Shown: positions 24,192 to 33,417 of the stretch, piece by piece
Layout: each line of letters begins with the position of its first letter
How positions within the stretch are numbered: position 1 is the stretch's first letter
NCBI RefSeq assembly: GCF_030345705.1
Contig: NZ_JAUASW010000003.1
Coordinates: 1 to 64,000, forward strand
DNA length: 64,000 nucleotides
Direction of reading: 5' to 3'
Source: Pelomonas sp. SE-A7
Lineage (GTDB): Bacteria; Pseudomonadota; Gammaproteobacteria; Burkholderiales; Burkholderiaceae_C
Translations under genes and position numbers: made by a program
Notes under the pieces: model-generated
What the model saw: the letters and a program-made list of their open reading frames with translations, nothing else
Told to the model about the DNA's origin: nothing
Database searches by the model: none

Positions 24192-25304
24192 TCACCGAGT
24201 CGGGTCGCGCTGGGCCACCCGCCACAGCAGCCAGGCCAGGGCGGCGAAGGGCCAGGTCCAGCCTATCCACTGGGCCAGGCCGTAGAGGTTGATGAAGCGG
24301 CCCTGCTCCCAGAACTGCAGGCTCTGCGCCAGATAGGGATCGGCCGGCGCTTCGCTGACCAGGGCGATCAGGGCGGTCAGCACCACCAGGCCCCAGGCGG
24401 CCGCAGCCCGGCGCGAGAGCAGGCAGGCCAGCCAGGCCAGCGCCGCGCCCAGCCCCAGGCCCGGCCAGGTCGCCGGCGTGAGCCAGGCCCAGGCGTGCTG
24501 GGGACCGAAGTTCAGCACGGTGGACCAGGTCGTGCCCACCACGCCCAGCAGCAAAGCCCCCAGCACCAGGAAGACTCGCCGCCAGCCCGGCCGGGCGGCC
24601 GACAGCGCCAGCAGCGCCGGCCCCAGCAGGCCGAGGGCGATGGCGATGGCTTCCAGCCCCGGCGGCAAGGGTCGCACGACGGGTTCCGCGCCACTGACGA
24701 TTTCCCAGGGCGTGCCCGCCAGCAGGCTTTCGCTCAGCTCGCGCAGCCGCGGCAGCAACTGCCCCAGGCCCAGCGGCAGCGGCGCCGGGAACAGCAGGCC
24801 GACCGGCCACAGCGCCAGCAGAGCCAAGGCGCCCTCGCTGGGCTGGAGAAACCAGCGCTCGCGCCAGCCATGCCAGCGCTGCAAGCCGCCGAAGTGGTGC
24901 AGCAGTCCGCCGAGCAGGCCGCCCAGCAAGGCGCCCAGGCTGTTCAGGAGCCAGTCCGCCAGCGAGGGAGCGCGGCTGGGCAGGAAGTACTGCAGGCTCT
25001 CCATCAGATAGGACAGGGCCGACAGCCCGGCAATGGCGAGCAGCAGTCCCGCGCGCCGGCTTCCGCCACTGCGGACCACGGCGGCAAACGTCAGCAAGCC
25101 CATAGGCAAATAACCGAGCACATTGACCCAAACGTCGAAGGGTCCCCAGTAGCGAGGCCAGGGCAGGCCTATCAGCCAGCTGGGCGTGACACCGGTGGGC
25201 CAGGTCCACGGCCCGAAGGGATAGAGGCTGGCATGAACCACCAGCAGGCCGTAGATTAGCGCCAGCCAGGTGGCGGAACTGCGGCGACGGCCGGGCTCCT
25301 GCAT
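24192..25304 (-). CDS. VanZ-family membrane protein
   Basis: The 370-residue integral membrane protein carries a VanZ-like domain in its first half: LIYGLLVVHASLYPFGPW, FDVWVNVLGYLPMG, SYLMESLQYFLPSRAPSLADW and LLNSLGALLGGLLGG. The second half adds several hydrophobic helices, so it is much longer than the teicoplanin-resistance VanZ proteins and matches the long betaproteobacterial version. The function is unknown in these bacteria; drug resistance should not be assumed. It begins 1 nt before the hemJ stop codon region (hemJ ends at 25306) and ends 28 nt before the ferredoxin start, so it belongs to the leftward run. Confidence 0.85.
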   Translation of the reverse strand: MQEPGRRRSSATWLALIYGLLVVHASLYPFGPWTWPTGVTPSWLIGLPWPRYWGPFDVWVNVLGYLPMGLLTFAAVVRSGGSRRAGLLLAIAGLSALSYLMESLQYFLPSRAPSLADWLLNSLGALLGGLLGGLLHHFGGLQRWHGWRERWFLQPSEGALALLALWPVGLLFPAPLPLGLGQLLPRLRELSESLLAGTPWEIVSGAEPVVRPLPPGLEAIAIALGLLGPALLALSAARPGWRRVFLVLGALLLGVVGTTWSTVLNFGPQHAWAWLTPATWPGLGLGAALAWLACLLSRRAAAAWGLVVLTALIALVSEAPADPYLAQSLQFWEQGRFINLYGLAQWIGWTWPFAALAWLLWRVAQRDPTR

Positions 25305-25305
25305 G

Positions 25306-25740
25306 TCAGAAGGGCTTGGTCACCGCCAGCACCACGATGGCCATGAACAGCAGCACCGTGACCTCGTTGAAGACCCGGTACCAGCGATGGCTGCGCCGGT
25401 TGGCCAGGCGCTCGAAGTCCTGCAGCAGGCGGCGGCAGACATGCTGGTAGCCGATCACCCCTGCCACCAGCACCAGCTTCAGATGCAGCCAGTAGCTGCC
25501 GGCGAAGCGGCTGCTGCCGTAGCCCAGCCACAGCCACAGCCCGAGGCCCAGGGCCACCCACATCAGCACATGCATGAAGCGGTAGAGCTTGCGCGCCATC
25601 AAGAGCAGCCGCTCGCGCTCGGCATGGCTGTCGGCCGGCACCATGGCCAGGTTGACGAAGATGCGGGGCAGGTAGAACAGGCCGGCGAACCAGGAGGCCA
25701 CGAAGACCAGGTGGAAGGCCTTGATCAGCAGATACACCAT
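25306..25740 (-). CDS. hemJ: HemJ-type protoporphyrinogen IX oxidase (CopD-like membrane protein)
   Basis: HemJ oxidises protoporphyrinogen IX to protoporphyrin IX in many proteobacteria that lack HemG and HemY. The 144-residue product has four hydrophobic helices and the family start YLLIKAFHLVFVASWFAGLFYLPRIFV (noted in part), with the early His and the Arg after the first helix pair, then MHVLMW and HLKLVLVAGVIGYQH with further conserved His residues. Its place opposite hemB supports a heme role. The ATG at 25740 gives the usual length. GATAAT (25747-25752) ends 6 nt upstream, and a minus-strand terminator sits 38 nt upstream. Confidence 0.8.
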   Translation of the reverse strand: MVYLLIKAFHLVFVASWFAGLFYLPRIFVNLAMVPADSHAERERLLLMARKLYRFMHVLMWVALGLGLWLWLGYGSSRFAGSYWLHLKLVLVAGVIGYQHVCRRLLQDFERLANRRSHRWYRVFNEVTVLLFMAIVVLAVTKPF

Positions 25741-25777
25741 CGGGCCATTATCCCGGGCGTCATCCGGGCTCCGGACG

Positions 25778-25805
25778 AAAAAAAGCCCCGGCCAAGAGCC
25801 GGGGC
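25778..25805 (-). terminator. Rho-independent terminator upstream of hemJ
   Basis: GCCCCGGC (25785-25792) and GCCGGGGC (25798-25805) form a perfect 8-bp stem with a 5-nt loop. On the minus strand it is followed by seven T (25784-25778). There is no protein gene on that strand between here and hemB at 26013, so it ends a short transcript: either a hemJ leader (attenuator) or a small RNA of roughly 100 nt. Confidence 0.75.
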
Positions 25806-25927
25806 GGGAAAGCCTTTTCGCTGTCATCACGTCAAGGCTCCTGCTCAGGGAGGAAAAGCAGGGGACGACCACCTTGCGGCTATCATCCGGGGCCAATGTT
25901 AGCAGAGGCACTTGGGGCATTTCTACG

Positions 25928-25951
25928 GGTCAACGCCTAGAAAAGTTGACC
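25928..25951. promoter_or_regulatory. Palindromic operator candidate between hemJ and hemB
   Basis: GGTCAAC (25928-25934) and GTTGACC (25945-25951) form perfect 7-bp inverted arms 10 nt apart. Each arm holds a TTGACC that could serve as a -35 box, one facing hemJ and one facing hemB. No matching -10 is clear at 17 nt in either direction, so the site may be an operator rather than two promoters. Confidence 0.4.
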
Positions 25952-26012
25952 GATGTCATAACCCACAGCCTGTGCCCCCGCGAACCGGGGAGTCATCACT
26001 GGAGCCCCCATC

Positions 26013-27026
26013 TTGGCCCGTCATCAGCCCGCCCCTTTTCCCGCCAACCGACCGCGCCGACTGCGCCGTGACGCCTTCACGCGCGACCTTGTGCGTGAGC
26101 ACCGCCTGAGCGCCAAGGACCTGATCTTGCCGGTCTTCGTGCACGAGGGCGAGAACTTCTCGCAGCCGATTCCGTCCATGCCGGGCGTGTCGCGCCAATC
26201 CCTGGACCACCTGCTGCGCACGGCCGAGGAGGCGGTGGCTCTGGGCATCCCGGTGATCGCCCTGTTCCCGGCCATCGAGCCCAGCCTGAAGACGGTGGAC
26301 GGCGCCGAAGCCTTCAATCCGCAGGGCTTGATCCCGCGCGCGGTGCGGGCCCTCAAGTCCCACTTCCCGCAGCTGGGCGTGCTGACCGACGTGGCCCTGG
26401 ACCCCTACACCAGCCATGGCCAGGATGGCCTGCCGGACGAGACCGGCTACCTGATCAACGACGCGACCGTGGAGCTGCTGGTGCGCCAGGCCCTGACCCA
26501 GGCCGAGGCCGGCGCCGACATGGTCGGCCCCAGCGACATGATGGACGGCCGCATTGGCGCCATCCGCTCGGCCTTCGATGCCGCCGGCCTGATCCACACG
26601 CGCATCATGGCCTACAGCGTCAAGTACGCCAGCGCCTTCTACGGCCCCTTCCGCGACGCCGTCGGCTCCAAGGGCGCGCTGGGCAAGGCCGACAAGAACA
26701 CCTACTACGTGGACCCGGGCAACAGCAACGAGGCGCTGCGCGAGGTGGCCATGGACCTGGCCGAGGGCGCCGACATGGTGATGGTCAAGCCCGGCATGCC
26801 CTACCTGGACGTGGTGCGCCGCGTGAAGGACGAGTTCGGCGTGCCCACCTTCGCCTACCAGGTCAGCGGCGAATACGCCATGCTCAAGGCCGCCGCCGCC
26901 AACGGCTGGCTGGCCCACGACGCCGTGATGATGGAGTCGCTGCTGGCCTTCAAGCGCGCCGGCGCCGACGGCATCCTCAGCTACTTCGCGCTGGAAGCGG
27001 CGCGGCTGCTGAAAGCCCAGGCCTGA
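26013..27026 (+). CDS. hemB: Porphobilinogen synthase (5-aminolevulinate dehydratase), TTG start
   Basis: HemB joins two 5-aminolevulinate molecules to porphobilinogen in heme synthesis. The 337-residue product shows the two active-site Lys residues, in YSVKYASAFYGPFR and VMVKPGMPYLDVV (the Schiff-base Lys). The metal site reads DVALDPYTSHGQDG, with Asp where zinc-type enzymes have Cys, so it is the magnesium-type enzyme. No ATG lies near the N-terminus; the TTG at 26013 has GGAG 8 nt upstream and gives the usual length. It is divergent from hemJ with 272 nt between them. The CorA-like gene follows 13 nt downstream. Confidence 0.95.
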   Translation: MARHQPAPFPANRPRRLRRDAFTRDLVREHRLSAKDLILPVFVHEGENFSQPIPSMPGVSRQSLDHLLRTAEEAVALGIPVIALFPAIEPSLKTVDGAEAFNPQGLIPRAVRALKSHFPQLGVLTDVALDPYTSHGQDGLPDETGYLINDATVELLVRQALTQAEAGADMVGPSDMMDGRIGAIRSAFDAAGLIHTRIMAYSVKYASAFYGPFRDAVGSKGALGKADKNTYYVDPGNSNEALREVAMDLAEGADMVMVKPGMPYLDVVRRVKDEFGVPTFAYQVSGEYAMLKAAAANGWLAHDAVMMESLLAFKRAGADGILSYFALEAARLLKAQA

Positions 27027-27039
27027 GCGTGCGTCGGTA

Positions 27040-28146
27040 ATGCGCTTGTTTCATCTGCATGGCGACCAGTTCGAGGAACTGGCCGCGCTGCCCGCCAAGC
27101 TGCCCGAGCAGGGCTTTCTGTGGCTGGGCCTGGGCCGGGGCGAGTTCGAGGTCCGGCTGGCCGAGGTGCAGGCGGCGCTGCAGGCCTGGACCGGCGGCCA
27201 GCTGGTCGACCTGCATGTGTCCGACCTGCTGAACCACCAGCTGCCCTCGCATTTCGACTACACCAGCTGGTATGACCTGATGGTGTTCCGCCGCCTGGCC
27301 GCCGCGCCGGGCAGCGCCAAGCTGTTCTTCGATGAGGAGCACGGCACGCTGGCCTCGGCCGAGAAGGCGCTGGAGGCCATAGACACCAGCCCGGTCGGCT
27401 TTGCGCTGTTCGACCGCGTGCTGCTGACCGTGCATCCCACCGACTGCCTGGTGCGCGACTACTTCGCCGACAAGCTAGGCAAGATGACGCCCACCGAGGG
27501 CCGCGACCTGCGCGGCAGCGGCCGCATGCCCACCAGCTCGGCCGACCTGATGCTGCGCATGGTCAATCACATGGTGGACAGCTACCTGGACCTGCGCCGG
27601 CTGCTCAGCAAGCAGCTGACTCTGCTGCAGAAGATGCTGCTGGACCAGCACAGCCATTTCGACGACTGGGCCATGGTGCTGGCCTCGCGCGAGGCGCTGC
27701 ACAGGCTGGAGGACACCTGCGAGGACCAGCGCAGCGCGGTGCAGGAATGGATAGACGCGCTGGAGGAATGGCCCGATACCGGCGACGCCCAGAGCCAGCG
27801 CGAGCGCGAGCTGCTGCGCGTGCGCTCGCGCGACGTGCTGGAGCATGTGGAGCGGGTGCTGAGCCATGTGCGTCGGCTGGAGTCGTCGGCCGAGAGCGCG
27901 GTGCAGATGCACTTCTCCGCGCTGGGCCACCGCACCAACAGCATCATGCGCACGCTGACCGTGCTGACCGCCATCTTCCTGCCGCTGAACCTGATCACCG
28001 GCATCTTCGGCATGAACTTCGACGCCCTGCCGCTGATACACAGCGGCACCGGCGTCTGGATCGCCTTCGCGCTGATGGCCACCGTGGGCCTGGCCCTGGG
28101 CCTGGTGTTCTGGCGCAAACGCTATCTCAGCAGCGGCGGCCGCTGA
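27040..28146 (+). CDS. corA: CorA-family magnesium/divalent cation transporter
   Basis: The 368-residue protein has the CorA layout: a large cytoplasmic N-terminal domain (to about 300) rich in charged helices, then two C-terminal membrane helices. The pore signature GMN is present in TGIFGMNFDALPL, preceded by NSIMRTLTVLTAIFLPLNL. CorA pentamers conduct Mg2+, though some members carry zinc or nickel, so the ion is assigned by family only. It follows hemB by 13 nt on the same strand. A possible link is that HemB here is the magnesium-type enzyme, but this is speculation from adjacency. Confidence 0.9.
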   Translation: MRLFHLHGDQFEELAALPAKLPEQGFLWLGLGRGEFEVRLAEVQAALQAWTGGQLVDLHVSDLLNHQLPSHFDYTSWYDLMVFRRLAAAPGSAKLFFDEEHGTLASAEKALEAIDTSPVGFALFDRVLLTVHPTDCLVRDYFADKLGKMTPTEGRDLRGSGRMPTSSADLMLRMVNHMVDSYLDLRRLLSKQLTLLQKMLLDQHSHFDDWAMVLASREALHRLEDTCEDQRSAVQEWIDALEEWPDTGDAQSQRERELLRVRSRDVLEHVERVLSHVRRLESSAESAVQMHFSALGHRTNSIMRTLTVLTAIFLPLNLITGIFGMNFDALPLIHSGTGVWIAFALMATVGLALGLVFWRKRYLSSGGR

Positions 28147-28160
28147 GGCCGCGCGGCTGA

Positions 28161-28603
28161 TCAGCGGCCGGCGTAGGGGTCGGCGAAGCCCAGGCCGGTC
28201 ATGATCTCGGTCTCGCGGGCCTCCATGCACTCGGCCTCGTCGTCCTCTTCATGGTCGTAGCCCTGCGCGTGCAGGGTGCCATGGACCAGCATGTGGGCGT
28301 AGTGGGCCAGCAGATCCAGGCCCATCTCCTTGGCCTCCTGCTCGACCACCTCGGCGCAGATCACCAGGTCGGCGCCGACCACCGGCTCGTGGCTGTAGTC
28401 GAAGGTCAGCACATTGGTCGCGTAGTCCTTTTCGCGGAACTCGCTGTTCAGGGCCCGACCTTCCTCGGCATCGACGATGCGCACCGCGATCTCGCCCGGC
28501 AGCTCCAGCGCCGCGCGGATGAAGCGCATGACCTTGTGGCGCGGCAGCTGATCGCGGTGGCGCGGATCGGCGAACTGCAAGGACAGGCTCAATTCAGGAC
28601 GGC

Positions 28604-28607
<4 letters not shown>
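28161..28607 (-). CDS. ybeY: Endoribonuclease YbeY (rRNA maturation factor)
   Basis: YbeY is a zinc-dependent RNase needed for 16S rRNA 3'-end processing and ribosome quality control. The 148-residue product has the full metal motif, HMLVHGTLHAQGYDHE, with three His ligands, and the upstream NVLTFDYS and EGRALNSEFREKDYATN segments. The ATG at 28607 overlaps the phoH stop by 4 nt, giving the conserved ybeZ-ybeY pairing. A much longer reading frame extends upstream but is a shadow of phoH. It converges with corA, 14 nt apart. Confidence 0.95.
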
Positions 28608-29605
<998 letters not shown>

Positions 29606-29693
29606 TGATTGTGAATTGCTTGGGGAACAGGCCGGTTTGCGGCGAACCGCGATTGTCGCCCGGAGCGCGGTCTCAGCTGCACAATCGCTGCCC

Positions 29694-31058
29694 ATGCGAA
29701 ATGCCGCCCTCCCCTGGTCCAGCGCCCTGGCGCCCGAGGCCGCCCAGTTCTGGCTGCAGAGCCTGCCAGCCCTGATGAACGGCATGCTGCTGGGCATGGC
29801 GGCCTGGATGCTGATGCTGGCCTGGATGCAGCCGCGCGAGCGCAAGCTGGCCTACCTGGCCGCGCTGATGGGCAGCTGGGTGCTGCTCAATACCGGTCTG
29901 TGGCCTGCGCCACTGGCCCTGCCGCCCCAATGGGATGAGTTGCTCCGCATCTCGCTGCTGCCGGTGCTGGCACTCTGCACGGTGCAGCTGCTGCTGCGCC
30001 AGGTGCAGATCCGCGATGTGCGCGTGGACTGGATCCTGCGCGGCCAATGTCTGCTGGTGCCCGTGAGCGCCCTGCTCGCAGGAGCGGCCCTGCATGGCCA
30101 TGTCTGCCGCTTCTGGGCCATGCTGCTGGGGCTGGAGGTGTTGGCCGCCATGGTCTGGTTCCTGCGCCTGAGCCGGCGGGCGGAGAAAGTCGACCTTGAG
30201 ATCGCCCCGCTGGCCAAGCCCTTGCATCGCCAGCTGGTGATCGTGGGCGGACTGCTGCTGCTGTCCGAGCTGGTGTTCCAGCACCTGCGCAGCAGCGAGC
30301 AGCTCCTGATCAGCCCGCTGCTGCTGCCGCCGCTGCTGATGCTGCTGGCCCTGCATGCCGGCGTGCAGATGGTGCGCAGTGGCGTGGCCGCCGAGCGCCT
30401 GCACCTGGAGCTGGAGGCCGAGCTGCAGGAAAAGATCACCAGCATCGAGCGCGATTTCAACCAGGTCGCCGAGCAGAAGCTGGAGCAGGTGACCGAGCGC
30501 GAGCGCAAGCGCATCGCCGCCGACCTGCATGACGACCTGGGCGCCAAGCTCCTGACCATAGTCCACACCAGCGAATCGGACCGTATCTCCACGCTGGCCC
30601 GTGAGGCGCTGGAAGAGATGCGCCTCTCGGTGCGCGGCCTGACCGGCAAGCCGGTGCAGCTGCTGGATGCGCTGGGCGACTGGCGCGCCGAGGTGGTCTC
30701 GCGACTGGGCCAGGCCAACATCATGGCCGAGTGGAAGTCGCCGGCCGAGGACATCGTCCACACGCTTCCGGCGCGGGCCTATGTGCAGACCACGCGCATC
30801 CTGCGCGAGTCGGTCAGCAACATCATCAAGCACAGCGGTGCCACCCATTGCACCGTCACCTGCAATGTGCAGGACGGGGATTTCCAGTTCATCATCCAGG
30901 ACAACGGCCAGGGCATCGCCAACGAGACCGAAGGCCGGCTGGACCGCGGCCACGGCATGGCCAGCATGAAGTCGCGGGCCAAGCAGATGCATGGCCAGTG
31001 CCTGGTCGAATCAGGCCCGGGCTGGGGAACCGTGATACGGCTCACGATCCCGCTGTGA
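29694..31058 (+). CDS. NarX-type sensor histidine kinase (HisKA_3), membrane-bound
   Basis: The 454-residue protein has about seven hydrophobic segments in residues 20-235, a coiled region, then a HisKA_3 dimerisation/phosphoacceptor helix with ERKRIAADLHDDLGAKLL (His279) and a HATPase domain with ESVSNIIKHSGATHC, IIQDNGQGI and GHGMASMKSRAK. This group autophosphorylates on His and signals to LuxR-type response regulators, the type encoded by the next gene. The membrane sensor has no recognised periplasmic domain, so the signal is unknown. CACAAT ends 8 nt before the ATG, without a Shine-Dalgarno. Confidence 0.88.
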   Translation: MRNAALPWSSALAPEAAQFWLQSLPALMNGMLLGMAAWMLMLAWMQPRERKLAYLAALMGSWVLLNTGLWPAPLALPPQWDELLRISLLPVLALCTVQLLLRQVQIRDVRVDWILRGQCLLVPVSALLAGAALHGHVCRFWAMLLGLEVLAAMVWFLRLSRRAEKVDLEIAPLAKPLHRQLVIVGGLLLLSELVFQHLRSSEQLLISPLLLPPLLMLLALHAGVQMVRSGVAAERLHLELEAELQEKITSIERDFNQVAEQKLEQVTERERKRIAADLHDDLGAKLLTIVHTSESDRISTLAREALEEMRLSVRGLTGKPVQLLDALGDWRAEVVSRLGQANIMAEWKSPAEDIVHTLPARAYVQTTRILRESVSNIIKHSGATHCTVTCNVQDGDFQFIIQDNGQGIANETEGRLDRGHGMASMKSRAKQMHGQCLVESGPGWGTVIRLTIPL

Positions 31059-31110
31059 ACGACCTGCCCATCGCTTGTAAGCTCAGCCGTATCCGACGAT
31101 AAAGGCCGCC

Positions 31111-31764
31111 ATGAACCACATCCTGCTGCTCGAAGACATCCCCGAGATCCGTGCCTGGCTGAAGGCGCTGATCAAGCAGGTCTTCGCCAATGCCCAGATC
31201 ACCGAATGCTCGCGGGTGCAGGACGCCCTGCAGCAGGTGAGCCTGCAGAAGTTCACCCTGGCCCTGCTGGACCTGGGTCTGCCCGACGGCTCCGGCGTCG
31301 ACGTGGTGAGCGCGCTGCGCGAGAAGCAGCCCGAGGTGCAGTCGGTGATCGTGACCATCCACGACGACGACGAACACCTGTTCCCCGCCCTGCAGGCCGG
31401 CGCCTTCGGCTACCTGCTGAAGGAACAGTCGCGCGAGCTGCTGGTCGAGCAGCTGCAGCGCATCAGCCAGGGCGAGCCGCCGCTGTCGCCGTCCATCGCC
31501 CGCAAGGTGATCTCCTATTTCGCCTCGCAGAGCCGCCCTTCCTCGGCCGCGCTGCTGCACGAGGTCTCGCTGACCGACCGAGAAACCGAGGTGCTGCTGC
31601 GCGTGGCCAAGGGCTTCACCCTGCCCGAGATCGGCGTGCAGCTGGGCCTGTCGCGCCACACCATCGCCGACTACGTGAAGCAGATCTACCGCAAGCTGAA
31701 TGTGTCTTCGCGAGCCGAGGCAGCGCTGGAAGCGCAACGCCTGGGTTTGTTTGGTCGGAACTGA
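31111..31764 (+). CDS. LuxR/NarL-type response regulator
   Basis: The 217-residue protein pairs a receiver domain (acidic ED at residues 8-9, phosphorylated Asp54 in ALLDLGLPDG, Lys in GYLLKEQS) with a C-terminal LuxR-type helix-turn-helix: LTDRETEVLLRVAKGFTLPE and LGLSRHTIADYVKQIYRKL. It is the natural partner of the kinase 52 nt upstream. Target promoters are not known. ruvA follows 28 nt downstream but has its own -10-like element, so the DNA-repair genes are probably not part of this operon. Confidence 0.92.
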   Translation: MNHILLLEDIPEIRAWLKALIKQVFANAQITECSRVQDALQQVSLQKFTLALLDLGLPDGSGVDVVSALREKQPEVQSVIVTIHDDDEHLFPALQAGAFGYLLKEQSRELLVEQLQRISQGEPPLSPSIARKVISYFASQSRPSSAALLHEVSLTDRETEVLLRVAKGFTLPEIGVQLGLSRHTIADYVKQIYRKLNVSSRAEAALEAQRLGLFGRN

Positions 31765-31792
31765 GCTGAGCCGGGCCGGATAATCGGCCCCC

Positions 31793-32362
31793 ATGATCGG
31801 AAGACTGACCGGGCTCATCGCGGAAAAAACGCCCCCGCTCGTGCTCATCGACGTACAAGGCGTCGGCTACGAGGTGGACGTGCCCATGAGCACCTTCTAC
31901 AACCTCGGCGCGCTGGGCGAGAAGGTCAGCCTGCTGACCCATTTCGTGGTGCGCGAGGATGCGCAGATCCTGTTCGGCTTCCTCACGGCCGAGGAGCGCA
32001 ACACCTTTCGCCAGCTGATCAAGATCAGCGGCGTCGGCCCCAAGATGGCGCTGTCCCTGCTGTCGGGCCTGTCGGTGCCCGAGCTGGCCCAGGCCGTGTC
32101 CAAGCAGGACAGCGGCCGCCTGGTCAAGGTGCCCGGCATCGGCAAGAAGACCGCCGAGCGGCTGCTGCTGGAACTCAAGGGCAAGCTGGGTCCCGACCTG
32201 GCCTTGCCGGTCAGCGTGGCCAATGACAACCAGGCCGACATCCTGCAGGCGCTGATCGCCCTGGGTTACAGCGAGAAGGAAGCGGCCGCCGCGCTGAAGG
32301 CTTTGCCGCCCGACGTGAGCGTGACTGAGGGCATCAAGCTGGCGATGAAGAAGCTGACATGA
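31793..32362 (+). CDS. ruvA: Holliday junction DNA helicase subunit RuvA
   Basis: RuvA binds four-way junctions and loads the RuvB motor for branch migration. The 189-residue product starts MIGRLTGLIAEKTPP (OB fold), has the two helix-hairpin-helix motifs ISGVGPKMALSLLSG and VPGIGKKTAERLLLELKGK, and ends in the RuvB-binding domain III with ALIALGYSEKEAAAALKAL. GATAAT (31779-31784) lies 8 nt before the ATG, with no Shine-Dalgarno. Its stop overlaps the ruvB start by 4 nt. ruvC is not adjacent. Confidence 0.97.
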   Translation: MIGRLTGLIAEKTPPLVLIDVQGVGYEVDVPMSTFYNLGALGEKVSLLTHFVVREDAQILFGFLTAEERNTFRQLIKISGVGPKMALSLLSGLSVPELAQAVSKQDSGRLVKVPGIGKKTAERLLLELKGKLGPDLALPVSVANDNQADILQALIALGYSEKEAAAALKALPPDVSVTEGIKLAMKKLT

Positions 32363-33417
32363 GTATTCAGACCGACGACTTCACGCCCGCCCCGCAGCAG
32401 CGCGTCATCAGCGCCGTGGCCACCTCGCCCAATGAGGAGGCCATAGAGCGCGCGCTGCGGCCCAAGCTGCTGGACGAATACGTGGGCCAGGCCAAGGCGC
32501 GCGAGCAGCTGGAGATCTTCATTGGCGCGGCGCGCAAGCGCAGCGAGGCGCTGGACCATGTGCTGCTGTTCGGCCCGCCCGGCCTCGGCAAGACCACGCT
32601 GTCCCACATCATCGCGGCCGAGCTGGGCGTCAATCTGCGCCAGACCTCGGGCCCGGTGCTGGAGAAGCCCAAGGACCTGGCGGCCATCCTGACCAATCTC
32701 GAGAAGAACGATGTGCTGTTCATCGACGAGATCCACCGACTCTCGCCGGTGGTCGAGGAAATCCTCTACCCGGCGCTGGAGGACTACCAGATCGACATCA
32801 TGATCGGCGAAGGCCCGGCGGCCCGCTCGATCAAGCTGGACCTGCAGCCCTTCACACTGGTTGGCGCCACCACGCGGGCCGGCATGCTGACCAATCCGCT
32901 GCGCGACCGCTTCGGCATCGTGGCGCGGCTGGAGTTCTACACGGCCCAGGAGCTGCAGCGTATCGTGACGCGCTCGTCGGGCTTGCTGAACGCGCCCATC
33001 GACCCCGAAGGCGCGCTGGAAGTGGCCCGCCGTTCACGCGGCACACCCCGCATCGCCAACCGCCTGCTGCGCCGCGTGCGCGACTATGCCGACGTCAAGG
33101 GCGACGGCCGCATCACCAAGTCCATCGCCGACAAGGCCCTGGCCATGCTGGACGTGGACCCGCAGGGCTTCGACCTGATGGACCGCAAGCTGCTGGAGGC
33201 CGTGGTGCACCGCTTCGACGGTGGCCCGGTCGGCCTGGACAACGTGGCCGCGGCCATAGGCGAGGAGCCGGGCACCATCGAGGACGTGATCGAGCCCTAC
33301 CTGATACAGCAGGGCTTTCTGCAGCGCACGCCGCGCGGACGCATCGCCACGCTGGCGGCCTTCCGCCATCTGGGCGTGGCGCCGCCCAAGAGCGCCGGTC
33401 AGCTGTTCGACGAATAG
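32359..33417 (+). CDS. ruvB: Holliday junction branch-migration ATPase RuvB
   Basis: RuvB is the hexameric AAA+ motor of the RuvABC resolvasome. The 352-residue product has RPKLLDEYVGQAKAREQL, Walker A GPPGLGKTTL, Walker B DVLFIDEIHRLSPVVEE, sensor 1 LVGATTRAGML and the C-terminal winged helix ending in TPRGRIATLAAFRHLG. It overlaps ruvA by 4 nt. Its last 19 nt (33399-33417) overlap the 3' end of the convergent sterol-desaturase gene, so the two genes share coding sequence on opposite strands. Confidence 0.98.
   Translation: MSIQTDDFTPAPQQRVISAVATSPNEEAIERALRPKLLDEYVGQAKAREQLEIFIGAARKRSEALDHVLLFGPPGLGKTTLSHIIAAELGVNLRQTSGPVLEKPKDLAAILTNLEKNDVLFIDEIHRLSPVVEEILYPALEDYQIDIMIGEGPAARSIKLDLQPFTLVGATTRAGMLTNPLRDRFGIVARLEFYTAQELQRIVTRSSGLLNAPIDPEGALEVARRSRGTPRIANRLLRRVRDYADVKGDGRITKSIADKALAMLDVDPQGFDLMDRKLLEAVVHRFDGGPVGLDNVAAAIGEEPGTIEDVIEPYLIQQGFLQRTPRGRIATLAAFRHLGVAPPKSAGQLFDE

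Noticed and set aside
24192..25304. Glycopeptide resistance from the VanZ-like gene
   Set aside because: The protein is much longer than resistance VanZ, no other van genes are present, and the family is common in Gram-negative bacteria with no known resistance role.
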